Source: Dorea sp. AM10-31 (GTDB lineage Bacteria > Bacillota > Clostridia > Lachnospirales > Lachnospiraceae). Taken from it: 64,000 bases of DNA. Location of the stretch: contig NZ_QTUV01000008.1 of the NCBI RefSeq assembly GCF_003435815.1, positions 62,001 through 126,000 of the forward strand, written 5' to 3'. Positions 35,328 to 44,259 of this stretch are shown piece after piece. The translations under genes were made by a program, and so were the position numbers. Each line of letters opens with the position of its first letter. The first letter of the stretch is position 1. A model generated the notes under the pieces. That model did not search any database. It saw only the letters and a program-made list of their open reading frames with translations, and had not been told where the DNA came from.

Positions 35328-35363
35328 AAAGGCTGTGGCATCTGATAAGATGCCACAGCCTTT
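35328..35363 (+). terminator. glyQS terminator
   Basis: AAAGGCTGTGGCATC (35328-35342), 6-base loop, GATGCCACAGCCTTT (35349-35363), a perfect 15-bp stem. Confidence 0.9.
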
Positions 35364-35380
35364 CTGGCACTGTTAATGAT

Positions 35381-35414
35381 AAAGGGAAGGCACTTGCCTG
35401 TGCAAGTCCTTCCC
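35381..35414 (-). terminator. sstT terminator (minus strand)
   Basis: GGGAAGG (35384-35390) pairs with CCTTCCC (35408-35414), extended by ACTTGC/GCAAGT with one bulge. Read on the minus strand the stem is followed by TTT. Confidence 0.7.
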
Positions 35415-35442
35415 GACTGATAATCAAACCTAAGTAATTGTT

Positions 35443-36681
35443 TTAGATGTTTGCTTCTTTACTATAACGTTCTGGATGAAGTCTTCTGTCACGGAGCTCA
35501 GCAGCGGCTGTAAACAGAACGTCTGTAGAGGAGTTCAGACCTGTCTCACAGGAATCCTGGATTACACCAACAATGAAGCCGACACCAACAACCTGCATTG
35601 CAATATCAGAAGAGATACCAAACAGGCTGCATGCCATAGGAATCAGAAGCAGAGAACCACCGGCAACTCCGGAAGCTCCGGCAGCGCTGAGTGCGGCAAG
35701 AACACACATGATCAGTGCAGTTCCAAAGTCTACAGATACACCAACTGTATTGGCTGCGGATAATGCCATAACAGAGATTGTAATAGCAGCTCCAGCCATG
35801 TTGATTGTTGCACCAAGAGGAATGGATACGGAGTATGTATTCTCATCCAGTTCCATCTCTTCACAAAGCTCCATGTTAACTGGAATATTGGCTGCAGAAC
35901 TTCTGGTGAAGAATGCAGTGATAAAGCTTCTTACCAGACATTTGAATACAAGCGGATATGGATTCTTGCGTGAGCAGAAGAATACGATCAGTGGATTCAT
36001 AATCAGTGCTACAAATGCCATACTTCCAACAAGTACAAGAATCAGTCTTCCGTAAGATAATAATGCCTTGAGTCCGGATTCGGAAATAACATTGAAAATC
36101 AGTCCCATGATTCCGAACGGAGCACAGCTGATTACCCATTTTACTGCGGTTGACAGAGCATTGGAAAAATCATCTAACAGATTCTTTGTTGCAGGAGATG
36201 CAGCTTTGAGTGCGATACCAAAGATACATGCCCATGCAAGAATACCGATATAATTCGCATTTACGATAGAAGCAATCGGATTGGACACAACATTGAGCAA
36301 AAGATTCTTTAATACTTCGCCTACTCCGCTCGGAGGAGTAACATCTTCTGTGGCTGCTTTTCCAAGAGTTAAAGTAACTGGGAAAAGACGGCAGGCTATA
36401 ACTGCAACAAGTGCTGAGAAAAGGTTACCAAGCATATAAAGAGCTACGATAAAGCCCATGTTTGTCTTCTGCCCCTCGCCCATGTGAGCAAGTGCGCTCA
36501 TAACAAGAAAGAAGACAAGAAGCGGAGCAATCGCTTTTAAAGCTCCGACAAATAAATCTCCAAGAATTGCAATAACAGTTACTTTTGGAATGCAAAGCCC
36601 AAGAATGATACCAACGATCAGACCGCACAGGATTCTTAATACAAGGCTTATGCTGTTCCATTTCTGAATTAAGTTTTTCAT
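35443..36681 (-). CDS. sstT: Serine/threonine:Na+ symporter SstT
   Basis: Dicarboxylate/amino acid:cation symporter family, importing serine and threonine with sodium. 412 residues, about 8 membrane helices plus two re-entrant loops, with the SstT N-terminus [21 protein letters not shown], the serine-rich [15 protein letters not shown] and [14 protein letters not shown]. The start at 36681 has GGAAGGGATCT upstream; a longer in-frame extension to 36753 would run through the leader. It is divergent from tdh-kbl, so uptake and breakdown of threonine sit together. Confidence 0.93.
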   Translation of the reverse strand: MKNLIQKWNSISLVLRILCGLIVGIILGLCIPKVTVIAILGDLFVGALKAIAPLLVFFLVMSALAHMGEGQKTNMGFIVALYMLGNLFSALVAVIACRLFPVTLTLGKAATEDVTPPSGVGEVLKNLLLNVVSNPIASIVNANYIGILAWACIFGIALKAASPATKNLLDDFSNALSTAVKWVISCAPFGIMGLIFNVISESGLKALLSYGRLILVLVGSMAFVALIMNPLIVFFCSRKNPYPLVFKCLVRSFITAFFTRSSAANIPVNMELCEEMELDENTYSVSIPLGATINMAGAAITISVMALSAANTVGVSVDFGTALIMCVLAALSAAGASGVAGGSLLLIPMACSLFGISSDIAMQVVGVGFIVGVIQDSCETGLNSSTDVLFTAAAELRDRRLHPERYSKEANI

Positions 36682-36754
36682 AGATCCCTTCCTTTTGCAG
36701 GTAAAAACCTGCATCCTCTCTTTCTTTTGTAATATGTTCCCCGATAGATACATC

Positions 36755-36800
36755 GAGCATGGAGAAGTAGGCGGTTCTTCCGTAGTGCTTTTCCATGCTC
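36755..36800 (-). promoter_or_regulatory. Inverted repeat in the sstT leader
   Basis: GAGCATGGA (36755-36763) and TCCATGCTC (36792-36800), perfect 9-bp arms in the roughly 140-base 5' leader of sstT. It is a possible attenuator or regulator site; there is no T-box signature. Confidence 0.45.
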
Positions 36801-36820
36801 AACCTGCTGTAACGGGTTTT

Positions 36821-36849
36821 ATTATAAAGAATAGACTATGGTTTGTAAA
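36821..36849 (-). promoter_or_regulatory. sstT promoter
   Basis: On the minus strand: -35 TTTACA (36849-36844), 17-bp spacer, -10 TATAAT (36826-36821). Confidence 0.8.
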
Positions 36850-36942
36850 TAGATTTCACAGAAAAAACTGTTGAAAAAGACAAAAAAATACACATAAAAT
36901 GTGAAAAAAATGTCAATGTGCACAAAAAAAGCAAGAAAAAAG

Positions 36943-36971
36943 TTGTATATAGAGAGAAGAGGTGTTATAAT
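36943..36971 (+). promoter_or_regulatory. tdh-kbl promoter
   Basis: TTGTAT (36943-36948), 17-bp spacer, TATAAT (36966-36971), 56 bases before the tdh start codon and divergent from the sstT promoter. Confidence 0.6.
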
Positions 36972-37027
36972 GAGACAGCAAAATAAAAATTGTCGGGGGG
37001 ACAATAGAAAACGGGAGGTTTAATACT

Positions 37028-38089
37028 GTGAGCGTACAAAATGATGGAATGATGTGGGCACTTGTAAAAGAAAAACCAGAAGTTGGATTATGGATGAAGA
37101 GAGTTCCGATTCCGGAAGTGGGACCGAATGATGTGAAGATTAAGATCCACAAGACAGCAATCTGTGGAACAGACGTACATATTTATCAGTGGAATGACTG
37201 GGCACAGCATACAATTCCGGTCGGACTTACTGCAGGTCATGAATATGTAGGTGAAGTTGTAGAAGTAGGACCGGGTGTGAAAGGATTCAAGATCGGTGAC
37301 CTGGTATCCGGAGAAGGACATATTACATGTGGTAAATGTCGTAACTGTCTGGAAGGACACAAAGAGAACTGCAAGGATGCCAAAGGTGTCGGCGTGAACA
37401 GAAACGGAGCATTTGCAGAATATCTCGTAATCCCTGCATCTAATGTATGGCCGTGCAATCCGAATATACCGGAAGAGATGTATGCAATTTTTGATCCGTT
37501 TGGTAATGCAACACATACAGCGCTGTCTTATGATATGCTTGGTGAAGATGTACTGGTTGCAGGTGCAGGACCAATTGGTATCATGGCAGCAGCAATTGCC
37601 AAATTTGCAGGTGCAAGACATGTTGTTGTAACAGATATGAACCAGTATCGTCTGGATCTGGCTAAGAAACTGGGTGCTACCAGAACAGTAAACTTAAAAG
37701 AAGAAAAATTATCCGATGTTTTAAAAGAAATCGGCATGACAGAAGGATTTGATGTGGGACTTGAGATGTCCGGATCACAGGCAGGTCTTCATGACATGAT
37801 CCATAATATGAAGCACGGTGGTAACATAGCACTGCTTGGATTACAGAGAACAGATGCAACAGTAGACCTTGAGACAGTAATCTTCAACGGACTGAATATC
37901 CGTGGAATCTACGGAAGAAAAGTATGGGATACATGGTATAAGATGTCTACGATGTTACAGGCAGGTCTGGACATTTCCGAAATTATCACACATCGTTTCG
38001 ATATCAAAGACTATGAAAAAGGTTTTGAGGCAATGATTTCAGGACAGTCTGGTAAAGTAGTTCTTGACTGGGCACATGTGAATGACTAA
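37028..38089 (+). CDS. tdh: L-threonine 3-dehydrogenase
   Basis: Zinc-dependent medium-chain dehydrogenase oxidising L-threonine to 2-amino-3-ketobutyrate with NAD+. 353 residues: catalytic zinc ligands in ICGTDVHIY and GHEYVGEV, the structural four-Cys lobe [15 protein letters not shown], and the Rossmann loop [12 protein letters not shown]. The start is GTG 37028 with CGGGAGG upstream. kbl follows 21 bases later, forming the two-step route from threonine to glycine and acetyl-CoA. Confidence 0.92.
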   Translation: MSVQNDGMMWALVKEKPEVGLWMKRVPIPEVGPNDVKIKIHKTAICGTDVHIYQWNDWAQHTIPVGLTAGHEYVGEVVEVGPGVKGFKIGDLVSGEGHITCGKCRNCLEGHKENCKDAKGVGVNRNGAFAEYLVIPASNVWPCNPNIPEEMYAIFDPFGNATHTALSYDMLGEDVLVAGAGPIGIMAAAIAKFAGARHVVVTDMNQYRLDLAKKLGATRTVNLKEEKLSDVLKEIGMTEGFDVGLEMSGSQAGLHDMIHNMKHGGNIALLGLQRTDATVDLETVIFNGLNIRGIYGRKVWDTWYKMSTMLQAGLDISEIITHRFDIKDYEKGFEAMISGQSGKVVLDWAHVND

Positions 38090-38110
38090 GAAGAGAGGTA
38101 GAGAAGAAAG

Positions 38111-39313
38111 ATGGCACGTAAAGATGATATTTTAAATATTTATACAAAAGAAGTAGAAGGCATCAAAGAGGCAGGACTGTTTAAAGGAGAAGCTCCGTTT
38201 GTTTCTCCGCAGGGTGCACGTGTGAAGATGGAAGATGGAAGAGAACTTCTGTGTATGTGTGCGAACAACTATCTGGGACTTGGAGACAATCCGAGACTGA
38301 TTGAAGCTGCAAAGCGTACTTATGATGAGAAAGGATACGGAGTTGCATCTGTTCGTTTCATCTGTGGTACACAGGATATCCATAAAAAGCTGGAGAAGAA
38401 GATTTCTGATTTTTTGGGAACAGATGATACAATTTTATATTCTTCATGTTTCGATGCAAATGGTGGATTATTTGAGACAATCCTGACAGCAGACGATGCA
38501 GTTATCAGTGATGAGCTGAACCATGCATCTATCATTGACGGTGTACGTCTTTGCAAAGCAAAACGTTTCCGCTATAAGAATAATAACATGGAAGATCTGG
38601 AATCTAAGTTAAAAGAGGCAGATGAAGCCGGAGCAAGAATCAAACTGATCGCAACAGACGGTGTATTCTCAATGGACGGAATTATCTGTAACCTGAAAGG
38701 TGTATGTGATCTGGCTGACAAGTACAATGCACTTGTTATGGTAGATGACAGCCATGCTGTAGGATTTGTAGGAAAGACAGGACGTGGAACTGCTGAACAT
38801 TGTGGAGTGGAAGGACGTGTAGATATTATCACAGGTACTCTTGGAAAAGCACTTGGTGGAGCATCCGGCGGATATACATCAGGACGTAAAGAGATCATTG
38901 ACCTGCTTCGTCAGAGAAGCCGTCCGTACCTGTTCTCCAACTCTCTTGCACCGGCTATCGCAGGCGCAAGTATTGAACTTTTTGATATGTTAGATGAGAG
39001 TACAGAGCTTAGAGATCACCTGGAAGAAGTTACAGCTTACTACAGAAAAGAACTTGTAGATAATGGCTTTGATATTATTCCGGGAACTCATCCATGTGTA
39101 CCGGTTATGTTATACGACGAGAAGACTGCAGCAGAATTTGCACAGCATATGATGGAAAAAGGTGTTTATGTTGTTGCATTCTCTTATCCGGTTGTTCCGA
39201 AGGGAAAAGCAAGAATCCGTACACAGGTATGCGCAAGCCATACAAAAGAAGATATTGATTTCATCGTAAAATGCTTCAAAGAAGTAAGAGAAGAGATGGG
39301 ATTGAACAAATAA
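38111..39313 (+). CDS. kbl: Glycine C-acetyltransferase (2-amino-3-ketobutyrate CoA ligase)
   Basis: PLP-dependent alpha-oxoamine synthase that splits 2-amino-3-ketobutyrate with CoA into glycine and acetyl-CoA. 400 residues with [35 protein letters not shown] and the PLP-lysine region [35 protein letters not shown] precedes the ATG. It is the second gene of the tdh-kbl operon and is closed by a strong terminator. Confidence 0.95.
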   Translation: MARKDDILNIYTKEVEGIKEAGLFKGEAPFVSPQGARVKMEDGRELLCMCANNYLGLGDNPRLIEAAKRTYDEKGYGVASVRFICGTQDIHKKLEKKISDFLGTDDTILYSSCFDANGGLFETILTADDAVISDELNHASIIDGVRLCKAKRFRYKNNNMEDLESKLKEADEAGARIKLIATDGVFSMDGIICNLKGVCDLADKYNALVMVDDSHAVGFVGKTGRGTAEHCGVEGRVDIITGTLGKALGGASGGYTSGRKEIIDLLRQRSRPYLFSNSLAPAIAGASIELFDMLDESTELRDHLEEVTAYYRKELVDNGFDIIPGTHPCVPVMLYDEKTAAEFAQHMMEKGVYVVAFSYPVVPKGKARIRTQVCASHTKEDIDFIVKCFKEVREEMGLNK

Positions 39314-39336
39314 TATGGTATAATCCGATATATCAG

Positions 39337-39377
39337 ACCGGGCAGAGCAAAATTAACGTTTGCTCTGCCCGGTTTTT
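39337..39377 (+). terminator. kbl terminator
   Basis: ACCGGGCAGAGCAAA (39337-39351), 7-base loop, TTTGCTCTGCCCGGT (39359-39373), then Ts. Perfect. Confidence 0.95.
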
Positions 39378-39418
39378 GTGTATAATAGACAGGGAAGGAT
39401 TCCCTGTCTATTATACAC
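39378..39418. repeat. Perfect 19-bp inverted repeat containing TATAAT
   Basis: GTGTATAATAGACAGGGAA (39378-39396), spacer GGA, TTCCCTGTCTATTATACAC (39400-39418). Each arm contains a perfect -10 hexamer, one for each strand. It touches the kbl terminator and lies 64 bases before the aminopeptidase start codon. Confidence 0.9.
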
Positions 39419-39481
39419 TCCGTGAAGGTGTGCAGAAATTCGAAGAGGAAGAATAACAACTTGTGGAAGGAGCTTAAAATT

Positions 39482-40879
39482 ATGATACGAAAAAATGCAT
39501 GGAAATCTTATACAGATAGCCAAAAACAAGAATTAAACACGATCAATGAAAAATATAAAGCATGTCTGAATGCCGGAAAAACAGAGCGCGAATGTGTGAA
39601 ACTTGCAGTAAAAATGCTTGAAGAAAAAGGCTATCAGTCGCTGGAAACATATAAGACAGCAAATAATAAACTGAAAACCGGTGATAAGATTTATGCAGTA
39701 TGTATGGGAAAAAGTATTGCAGCATTCCAGATTGGAAAAGAGCCGCTGGAAAACGGAATGAACATTCTCGGTGCACATATAGATTCACCGCGTATTGATG
39801 TAAAACAGAATCCGCTGTATGAAAATGAAGAGCTGGCTTATCTGGATACCCATTATTATGGCGGAATTAAGAAATATCAGTGGGTAACCCTTCCGCTGGC
39901 ATTACACGGTGTTGTAGCAAAAAAAGATGGAACAGTTGTAGAAATCAGCCTTGGTGAAAAGGAAGACGATCCCGTATTTGTAGTGACAGATCTTCTGATC
40001 CATCTGGCGGGAAAACAGATGGAGAAAAAAGCGAGCGCTGTTGTAGAAGGTGAAAAACTGGATTTGCTGTTCGGAAGCTGTCCGGTAGAAGAAACCCCGG
40101 ATCTGGACACAGAAGAAAAAGAAGCAGTAAAAGAAAATGTACTTCAGCTTTTAAAAGAATATTATGACGTAGAAGAAGAGGATTTTGTATCCGCAGAGCT
40201 GGAAATCGTACCGGCTGGGAAAGCAAGAGACTGTGGAATTGACAGAAGTATGATCCTTTCTTATGGGCAGGATGACCGTGTGTGTGCATTTACTTCATTA
40301 TTTGCAATGCTGGATGTAGAAGAGACAGAGCGTACGGCATGCTGTATCCTGGTAGATAAAGAAGAAATCGGAAGTGTGGGTGCAACAGGTATGCATTCCA
40401 GATTTTTTGAAAATGTAATTGCTGAGCTGGTTACACTGGAAAGTAGCGAATCCGATCTGAAAGTGAGAAGAGCGCTGCAGAATTCCTGCATGTTATCTTC
40501 TGATGTAAGTGCGGCATATGATCCGATGTATGCAGAAGCCTTTGAAAAAAGAAGTTCGGCATTTTTCGCAAAAGGGCTTGTATTTAATAAATTTACCGGT
40601 GCAAGAGGAAAGAGTGGATCCAATGATGCCAATGCAGAATATCTTGCAAAGATCCGTCAGGTAATGGATGCGGGAGAAGTTGCATACCAGTTTGCTGAAC
40701 TTGGAAAAGTAGATGAAGGTGGCGGCGGAACAATTGCATACATTATGGCAAACTACGGAATGCAGGTTATCGACAGTGGTGTTGCGGTACTCAGTATGCA
40801 TGCGCCATGGGAAGTGACAAGCAAGGCAGATGTGTACGAAGCATACAGAGGATATAAAAGCTTTCTTATAAAAATGTAG
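39482..40879 (+). CDS. M18-family aminopeptidase (ApeA-like)
   Basis: Dinuclear zinc aminopeptidase that removes acidic or neutral N-terminal residues from peptides; cytosolic. 465 residues with metal-binding AHIDSPR, LDTHYYGG, the catalytic VDKEEIGSVGATG and SSDVSAAYDP, and a C-terminal His in VLSMHAPWEV. ATG 39482 is preceded by GGAAGGAGC; an in-frame upstream ATG at 39422 lies before this ribosome site and is not preferred. No neighbouring gene shares an obvious pathway. Confidence 0.9.
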   Translation: MIRKNAWKSYTDSQKQELNTINEKYKACLNAGKTERECVKLAVKMLEEKGYQSLETYKTANNKLKTGDKIYAVCMGKSIAAFQIGKEPLENGMNILGAHIDSPRIDVKQNPLYENEELAYLDTHYYGGIKKYQWVTLPLALHGVVAKKDGTVVEISLGEKEDDPVFVVTDLLIHLAGKQMEKKASAVVEGEKLDLLFGSCPVEETPDLDTEEKEAVKENVLQLLKEYYDVEEEDFVSAELEIVPAGKARDCGIDRSMILSYGQDDRVCAFTSLFAMLDVEETERTACCILVDKEEIGSVGATGMHSRFFENVIAELVTLESSESDLKVRRALQNSCMLSSDVSAAYDPMYAEAFEKRSSAFFAKGLVFNKFTGARGKSGSNDANAEYLAKIRQVMDAGEVAYQFAELGKVDEGGGGTIAYIMANYGMQVIDSGVAVLSMHAPWEVTSKADVYEAYRGYKSFLIKM

Positions 40880-40908
40880 TTTTGTGTCGTGAAAGTTAAT
40901 GCTGACAC

Positions 40909-40937
40909 TTGACGAATAATAGCAAAACCAGTAAAAT
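40909..40937 (+). promoter_or_regulatory. ppdK promoter
   Basis: -35 TTGACG (40909-40914), 17-bp spacer, -10 TAAAAT (40932-40937), 46 bases before the start codon. Confidence 0.65.
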
Positions 40938-40982
40938 AGATGTGCGACTTAGAAAAAATTAGTTTTAGGAGGTCATGGCAAA

Positions 40983-43613
40983 ATGGCAAAATGGGTTTAT
41001 ATGTTTACAGAAGGTAACGCAACCATGAGAAACCTTCTTGGTGGAAAAGGTGCGAACCTTGCTGAAATGACAAACTTAGGTCTTCCGGTACCACAGGGCT
41101 TCACAGTAACAACAGAAGCTTGTACACAGTACTACGAAGATGGCAGACAGATCAACGATGAGATCATGGGCCAGATTATGGAAGCAATCGACAAGATGGA
41201 AGGAATCACAGGTAAGAAATTCGGAGACAAAGAGAATCCGTTACTTGTATCTGTTCGTTCCGGAGCAAGAGCTTCTATGCCTGGTATGATGGACACAATC
41301 CTGAACCTTGGATTGAACGAAGAAGTTGTAGAGACACTTTCAAAAGCTTCTGGAAATCCACGTTGGGCTTGGGACTGCTACAGAAGATTCATTCAGATGT
41401 TCTCTGACGTAGTTATGGAAGTTGGTAAGAAATACTTCGAAGAGCTGATCGACAAGATGAAAGCTGACAGAGGTGTTAAACAGGACGTTGAACTGACAGC
41501 AGAAGATTTAAAAGAACTTGCTAACCAGTTCAAAGCAGAATACAAAGAGAAGATCGGTGCAGACTTCCCGTCTGATCCGAAGGAACAGTTAATGGAAGCA
41601 GTGAAAGCTGTATTCCGTTCATGGGACAACCCAAGAGCTAACGTATACCGTCGTGACAATGATATCCCGTATTCATGGGGAACAGCTGTTAACGTACAGA
41701 TGATGGCATTTGGTAACATGGGAGATGACTGTGGAACAGGTGTTGCATTTACTCGTGACCCTGCTACAGGAGAGAACGGTCTGTTCGGTGAGTTCCTGAC
41801 AAACGCTCAGGGCGAGGACGTTGTTGCCGGAGTTCGTACACCAATGCACATTTCTGAGATGGAAGAAAAATTCCCAGAGGCATTCGTACAGTTCAAACAG
41901 GTATGTGAGACACTGGAAAAACACTATAGAGATATGCAGGACATGGAGTTTACTGTAGAGCACGGTAAATTATACATGCTGCAGACACGTAATGGTAAGA
42001 GAACAGCGAAAGCTGCTCTGAAAATTGCTTGTGATCTTGTTGATGAAGGAATGAGAACAGAGGAAGAGGCTGTTGCAATGATCGATCCTCGTAACCTTGA
42101 CTCTCTGCTTCACCCACAGTTCGATGCTGCTGCACTGAAAGCTGCAACACCGATGGCTAAAGCACTTGGAGCATCTCCGGGAGCTGCTTGTGGTAAGATC
42201 GTATTCACAGCTGATGATGCTGTAGAATGGGCTGCAAGAGGAGAGAAAGTTGTTCTTGTACGTCTTGAGACTTCACCGGAAGATATTACAGGTATGAAAT
42301 CTGCTCAGGGTATCCTGACAGTTCGTGGTGGTATGACATCTCACGCAGCCGTAGTTGCTCGTGGAATGGGTACTTGCTGTGTATCTGGTTGTGGAGACAT
42401 CACAATGGACGAAGCAAACAAGAAATTTACACTTGCCGGTAAAGAATATCATGAAGGAGATTGCATCTCTCTTGATGGTTCTACTGGTAACATTTATGAC
42501 GGAATCATCCCGACTGTAGACGCTACAATCGCAGGTGAGTTCGGAAGAATCATGGGATGGGCTGATAAGTACAGAACTATGAAAGTTCGTACTAATGCTG
42601 ATACACCGGCTGATGCTAAGAAAGCTCGTGAGCTTGGTGCAGAAGGTATCGGACTTTGCCGTACAGAGCATATGTTCTTCGAAGGCAACAGAATCGATGC
42701 ATTCCGTGAGATGATCTGTTCTGAGACAGTAGAAGAAAGAGAAGCAGCACTTGCTAAGATCCTTCCGGAACAGCAGGGAGACTTCGAAAAATTATATGAG
42801 GCACTGGAAGGTAACCCGGTTACTATCCGTTTCCTTGATCCACCGCTTCATGAGTTCGTTCCTACAGAGGAAGAGGACATTAAGAAATTAGCTGATGCTC
42901 AGGGCAAGACTGTTGAGCAGATCAAAGCTATCATCGATGGACTTCACGAGTTCAACCCAATGATGGGACATCGTGGATGCCGTCTTGCAGTTACATATCC
43001 AGAGATTGCTAAGATGCAGACAAGCGCTGTTATCCGTGCAGCAATCAATGTTAAGAAAGCTCATCCGGATTGGAATGTTAAACCGGAGATCATGATCCCG
43101 CTTGTTGGAGATATCAAAGAGCTGAAATACGTTAAGAAATTCGTAGTTGAGACAGCAGACGCTGAGATCGCAGCAGCAGGAAGCGACCTTGAGTACGAAG
43201 TTGGTACAATGATTGAGATCCCAAGAGCTGCTCTTACAGCTGATGATATCGCTAAAGAAGCTGACTTCTTCTGCTTCGGTACTAACGACTTAACACAGAT
43301 GACATACGGATTCTCTCGTGATGACGCTGGTAAGTTCTTAGATGCTTACTATGATGCTAAGATCTTCGAGAACGATCCATTTGCTAAGCTTGACCAGACA
43401 GGTGTTGGTAAACTGATGAACATGGCTATCGAATTAGGTAAGCCGGTTAATCCGAACCTTCACGTTGGTATCTGTGGAGAGCACGGTGGAGATCCATCTT
43501 CAGTTGAATTCTGCAACAAGATTGGTCTTGACTATGTATCTTGCTCACCATTCCGTGTACCGATCGCTCGTCTTGCAGCAGCACAGGCAGCTATCGCTCA
43601 GAAGAATGCGTAA
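40983..43613 (+). CDS. ppdK: Pyruvate, phosphate dikinase
   Basis: Interconverts pyruvate, ATP and phosphate with phosphoenolpyruvate, AMP and diphosphate, a reversible glycolytic or gluconeogenic node in anaerobes. 876 residues: N-terminal ATP-grasp domain, the swivelling phosphohistidine domain with GGMTSHAAVVARGMG (catalytic His), and the C-terminal PEP-utilising barrel with GLCRTEHMFF, GTMIEIPRA, FGTNDLTQMTYG and NPNLHVGICGEHGGDP. Codon use is strongly biased. It has its own promoter and terminator, so it is monocistronic. Confidence 0.97.
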   Translation: MAKWVYMFTEGNATMRNLLGGKGANLAEMTNLGLPVPQGFTVTTEACTQYYEDGRQINDEIMGQIMEAIDKMEGITGKKFGDKENPLLVSVRSGARASMPGMMDTILNLGLNEEVVETLSKASGNPRWAWDCYRRFIQMFSDVVMEVGKKYFEELIDKMKADRGVKQDVELTAEDLKELANQFKAEYKEKIGADFPSDPKEQLMEAVKAVFRSWDNPRANVYRRDNDIPYSWGTAVNVQMMAFGNMGDDCGTGVAFTRDPATGENGLFGEFLTNAQGEDVVAGVRTPMHISEMEEKFPEAFVQFKQVCETLEKHYRDMQDMEFTVEHGKLYMLQTRNGKRTAKAALKIACDLVDEGMRTEEEAVAMIDPRNLDSLLHPQFDAAALKAATPMAKALGASPGAACGKIVFTADDAVEWAARGEKVVLVRLETSPEDITGMKSAQGILTVRGGMTSHAAVVARGMGTCCVSGCGDITMDEANKKFTLAGKEYHEGDCISLDGSTGNIYDGIIPTVDATIAGEFGRIMGWADKYRTMKVRTNADTPADAKKARELGAEGIGLCRTEHMFFEGNRIDAFREMICSETVEEREAALAKILPEQQGDFEKLYEALEGNPVTIRFLDPPLHEFVPTEEEDIKKLADAQGKTVEQIKAIIDGLHEFNPMMGHRGCRLAVTYPEIAKMQTSAVIRAAINVKKAHPDWNVKPEIMIPLVGDIKELKYVKKFVVETADAEIAAAGSDLEYEVGTMIEIPRAALTADDIAKEADFFCFGTNDLTQMTYGFSRDDAGKFLDAYYDAKIFENDPFAKLDQTGVGKLMNMAIELGKPVNPNLHVGICGEHGGDPSSVEFCNKIGLDYVSCSPFRVPIARLAAAQAAIAQKNA

Positions 43614-43687
43614 TTAAAGTTGAGCATTAGATAAGCATTAGATGACGAAAAGATAGAACTTGTTCTATTGATATGTTTATAATTCTT

Positions 43688-43718
43688 TATATGCCTGGCC
43701 TTTTTGGCCAGGCATATA
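43688..43718 (+). terminator. ppdK terminator
   Basis: TATATGCCTGGCC (43688-43700), loop TTTTT, GGCCAGGCATATA (43706-43718). Perfect 13-bp stem; both arms contain GGCC. Confidence 0.9.
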
Positions 43719-43825
43719 TTCTATATTTTATTATTCAGTAAGTGCCGGTTCCGGCACATTTTTCCAATTTTGTATTTGTTTATAAGAAAATTGAGATTTA
43801 TTGATATCTATTCGTATTGAAAAAG

Positions 43826-43957
43826 GCTTGGTTGGGGCTTGCTGTGATGCAATGGGGTTTTGCTGTAGCTTGGTTGGGGCTTGTTGTGATGCGATGAGGT
43901 CTTGCTGTAGCTTGTTATGGTGCAATGGGATTTTGCTGTAGCTTGGTTGGGGCTTGA
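43826..43957. repeat. Tandem array A, 42-bp unit
   Basis: Units at 43826-43867 and 43868-43909 are 42 bp each; a 31-bp deleted unit is at 43910-43940 and a partial unit begins at 43941. The unit starts GCTTGGTTGGGGCTTG and ends TTTTGCTGTA. The array runs directly into array B, which has the same period but a different sequence. Confidence 0.85.
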
Positions 43958-44249
43958 GACACGCAGTGTTATCCCGGAGGTGAGAAAAAGAAGAAAAGGG
44001 ATACGCAGTGGTATCCCAGAGGTAAGAAAAGGAAGAAAAGGGATACGCAGTGGCATCCCGAAGATGAGAAAAGGAAGAAAAGGGATACGCAGTGGTATCC
44101 CAGAGGTGAGAAAAAGAAGAAAAGGGATACGAGGTGGCATCCCGAAGGTAAGAAAAGGAAGAAAAGGGATACGCAGTGGTATCCCGAAGGTGAGAAAAGG
44201 AAGAAAAGGGATACGAGGTGATATCCCCACAATAAGAAGAAAGGGAAAA
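43956..44249. repeat. Tandem array B, seven 42-bp units each with a GGGATAC hairpin
   Basis: Units start at 43956, 43998, 44040, 44082, 44124, 44166 and 44208. Each is a 20-bp hairpin such as GGGATACGCAGTGGTATCCC plus a 22-bp purine-rich link such as GAAGGTGAGAAAAGGAAG. The first unit is degenerate. An eighth unit begins at 44250 (GGGATACGCT) and merges with the start codon of the next gene at 44260. Both strands stay open because 42 is divisible by three, which creates false reading frames. Confidence 0.95.
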
Positions 44250-44259
44250 GGGATACGCT

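Noticed and set aside
36425..36802. 125-residue minus-strand frame overlapping the sstT start
   Set aside because: It begins in the sstT leader hairpin and mostly reads sstT in the wrong frame.
43826..44249. CRISPR array
   Set aside because: The sequences between hairpins are themselves conserved, so there are no unique spacers, and no cas genes are near.
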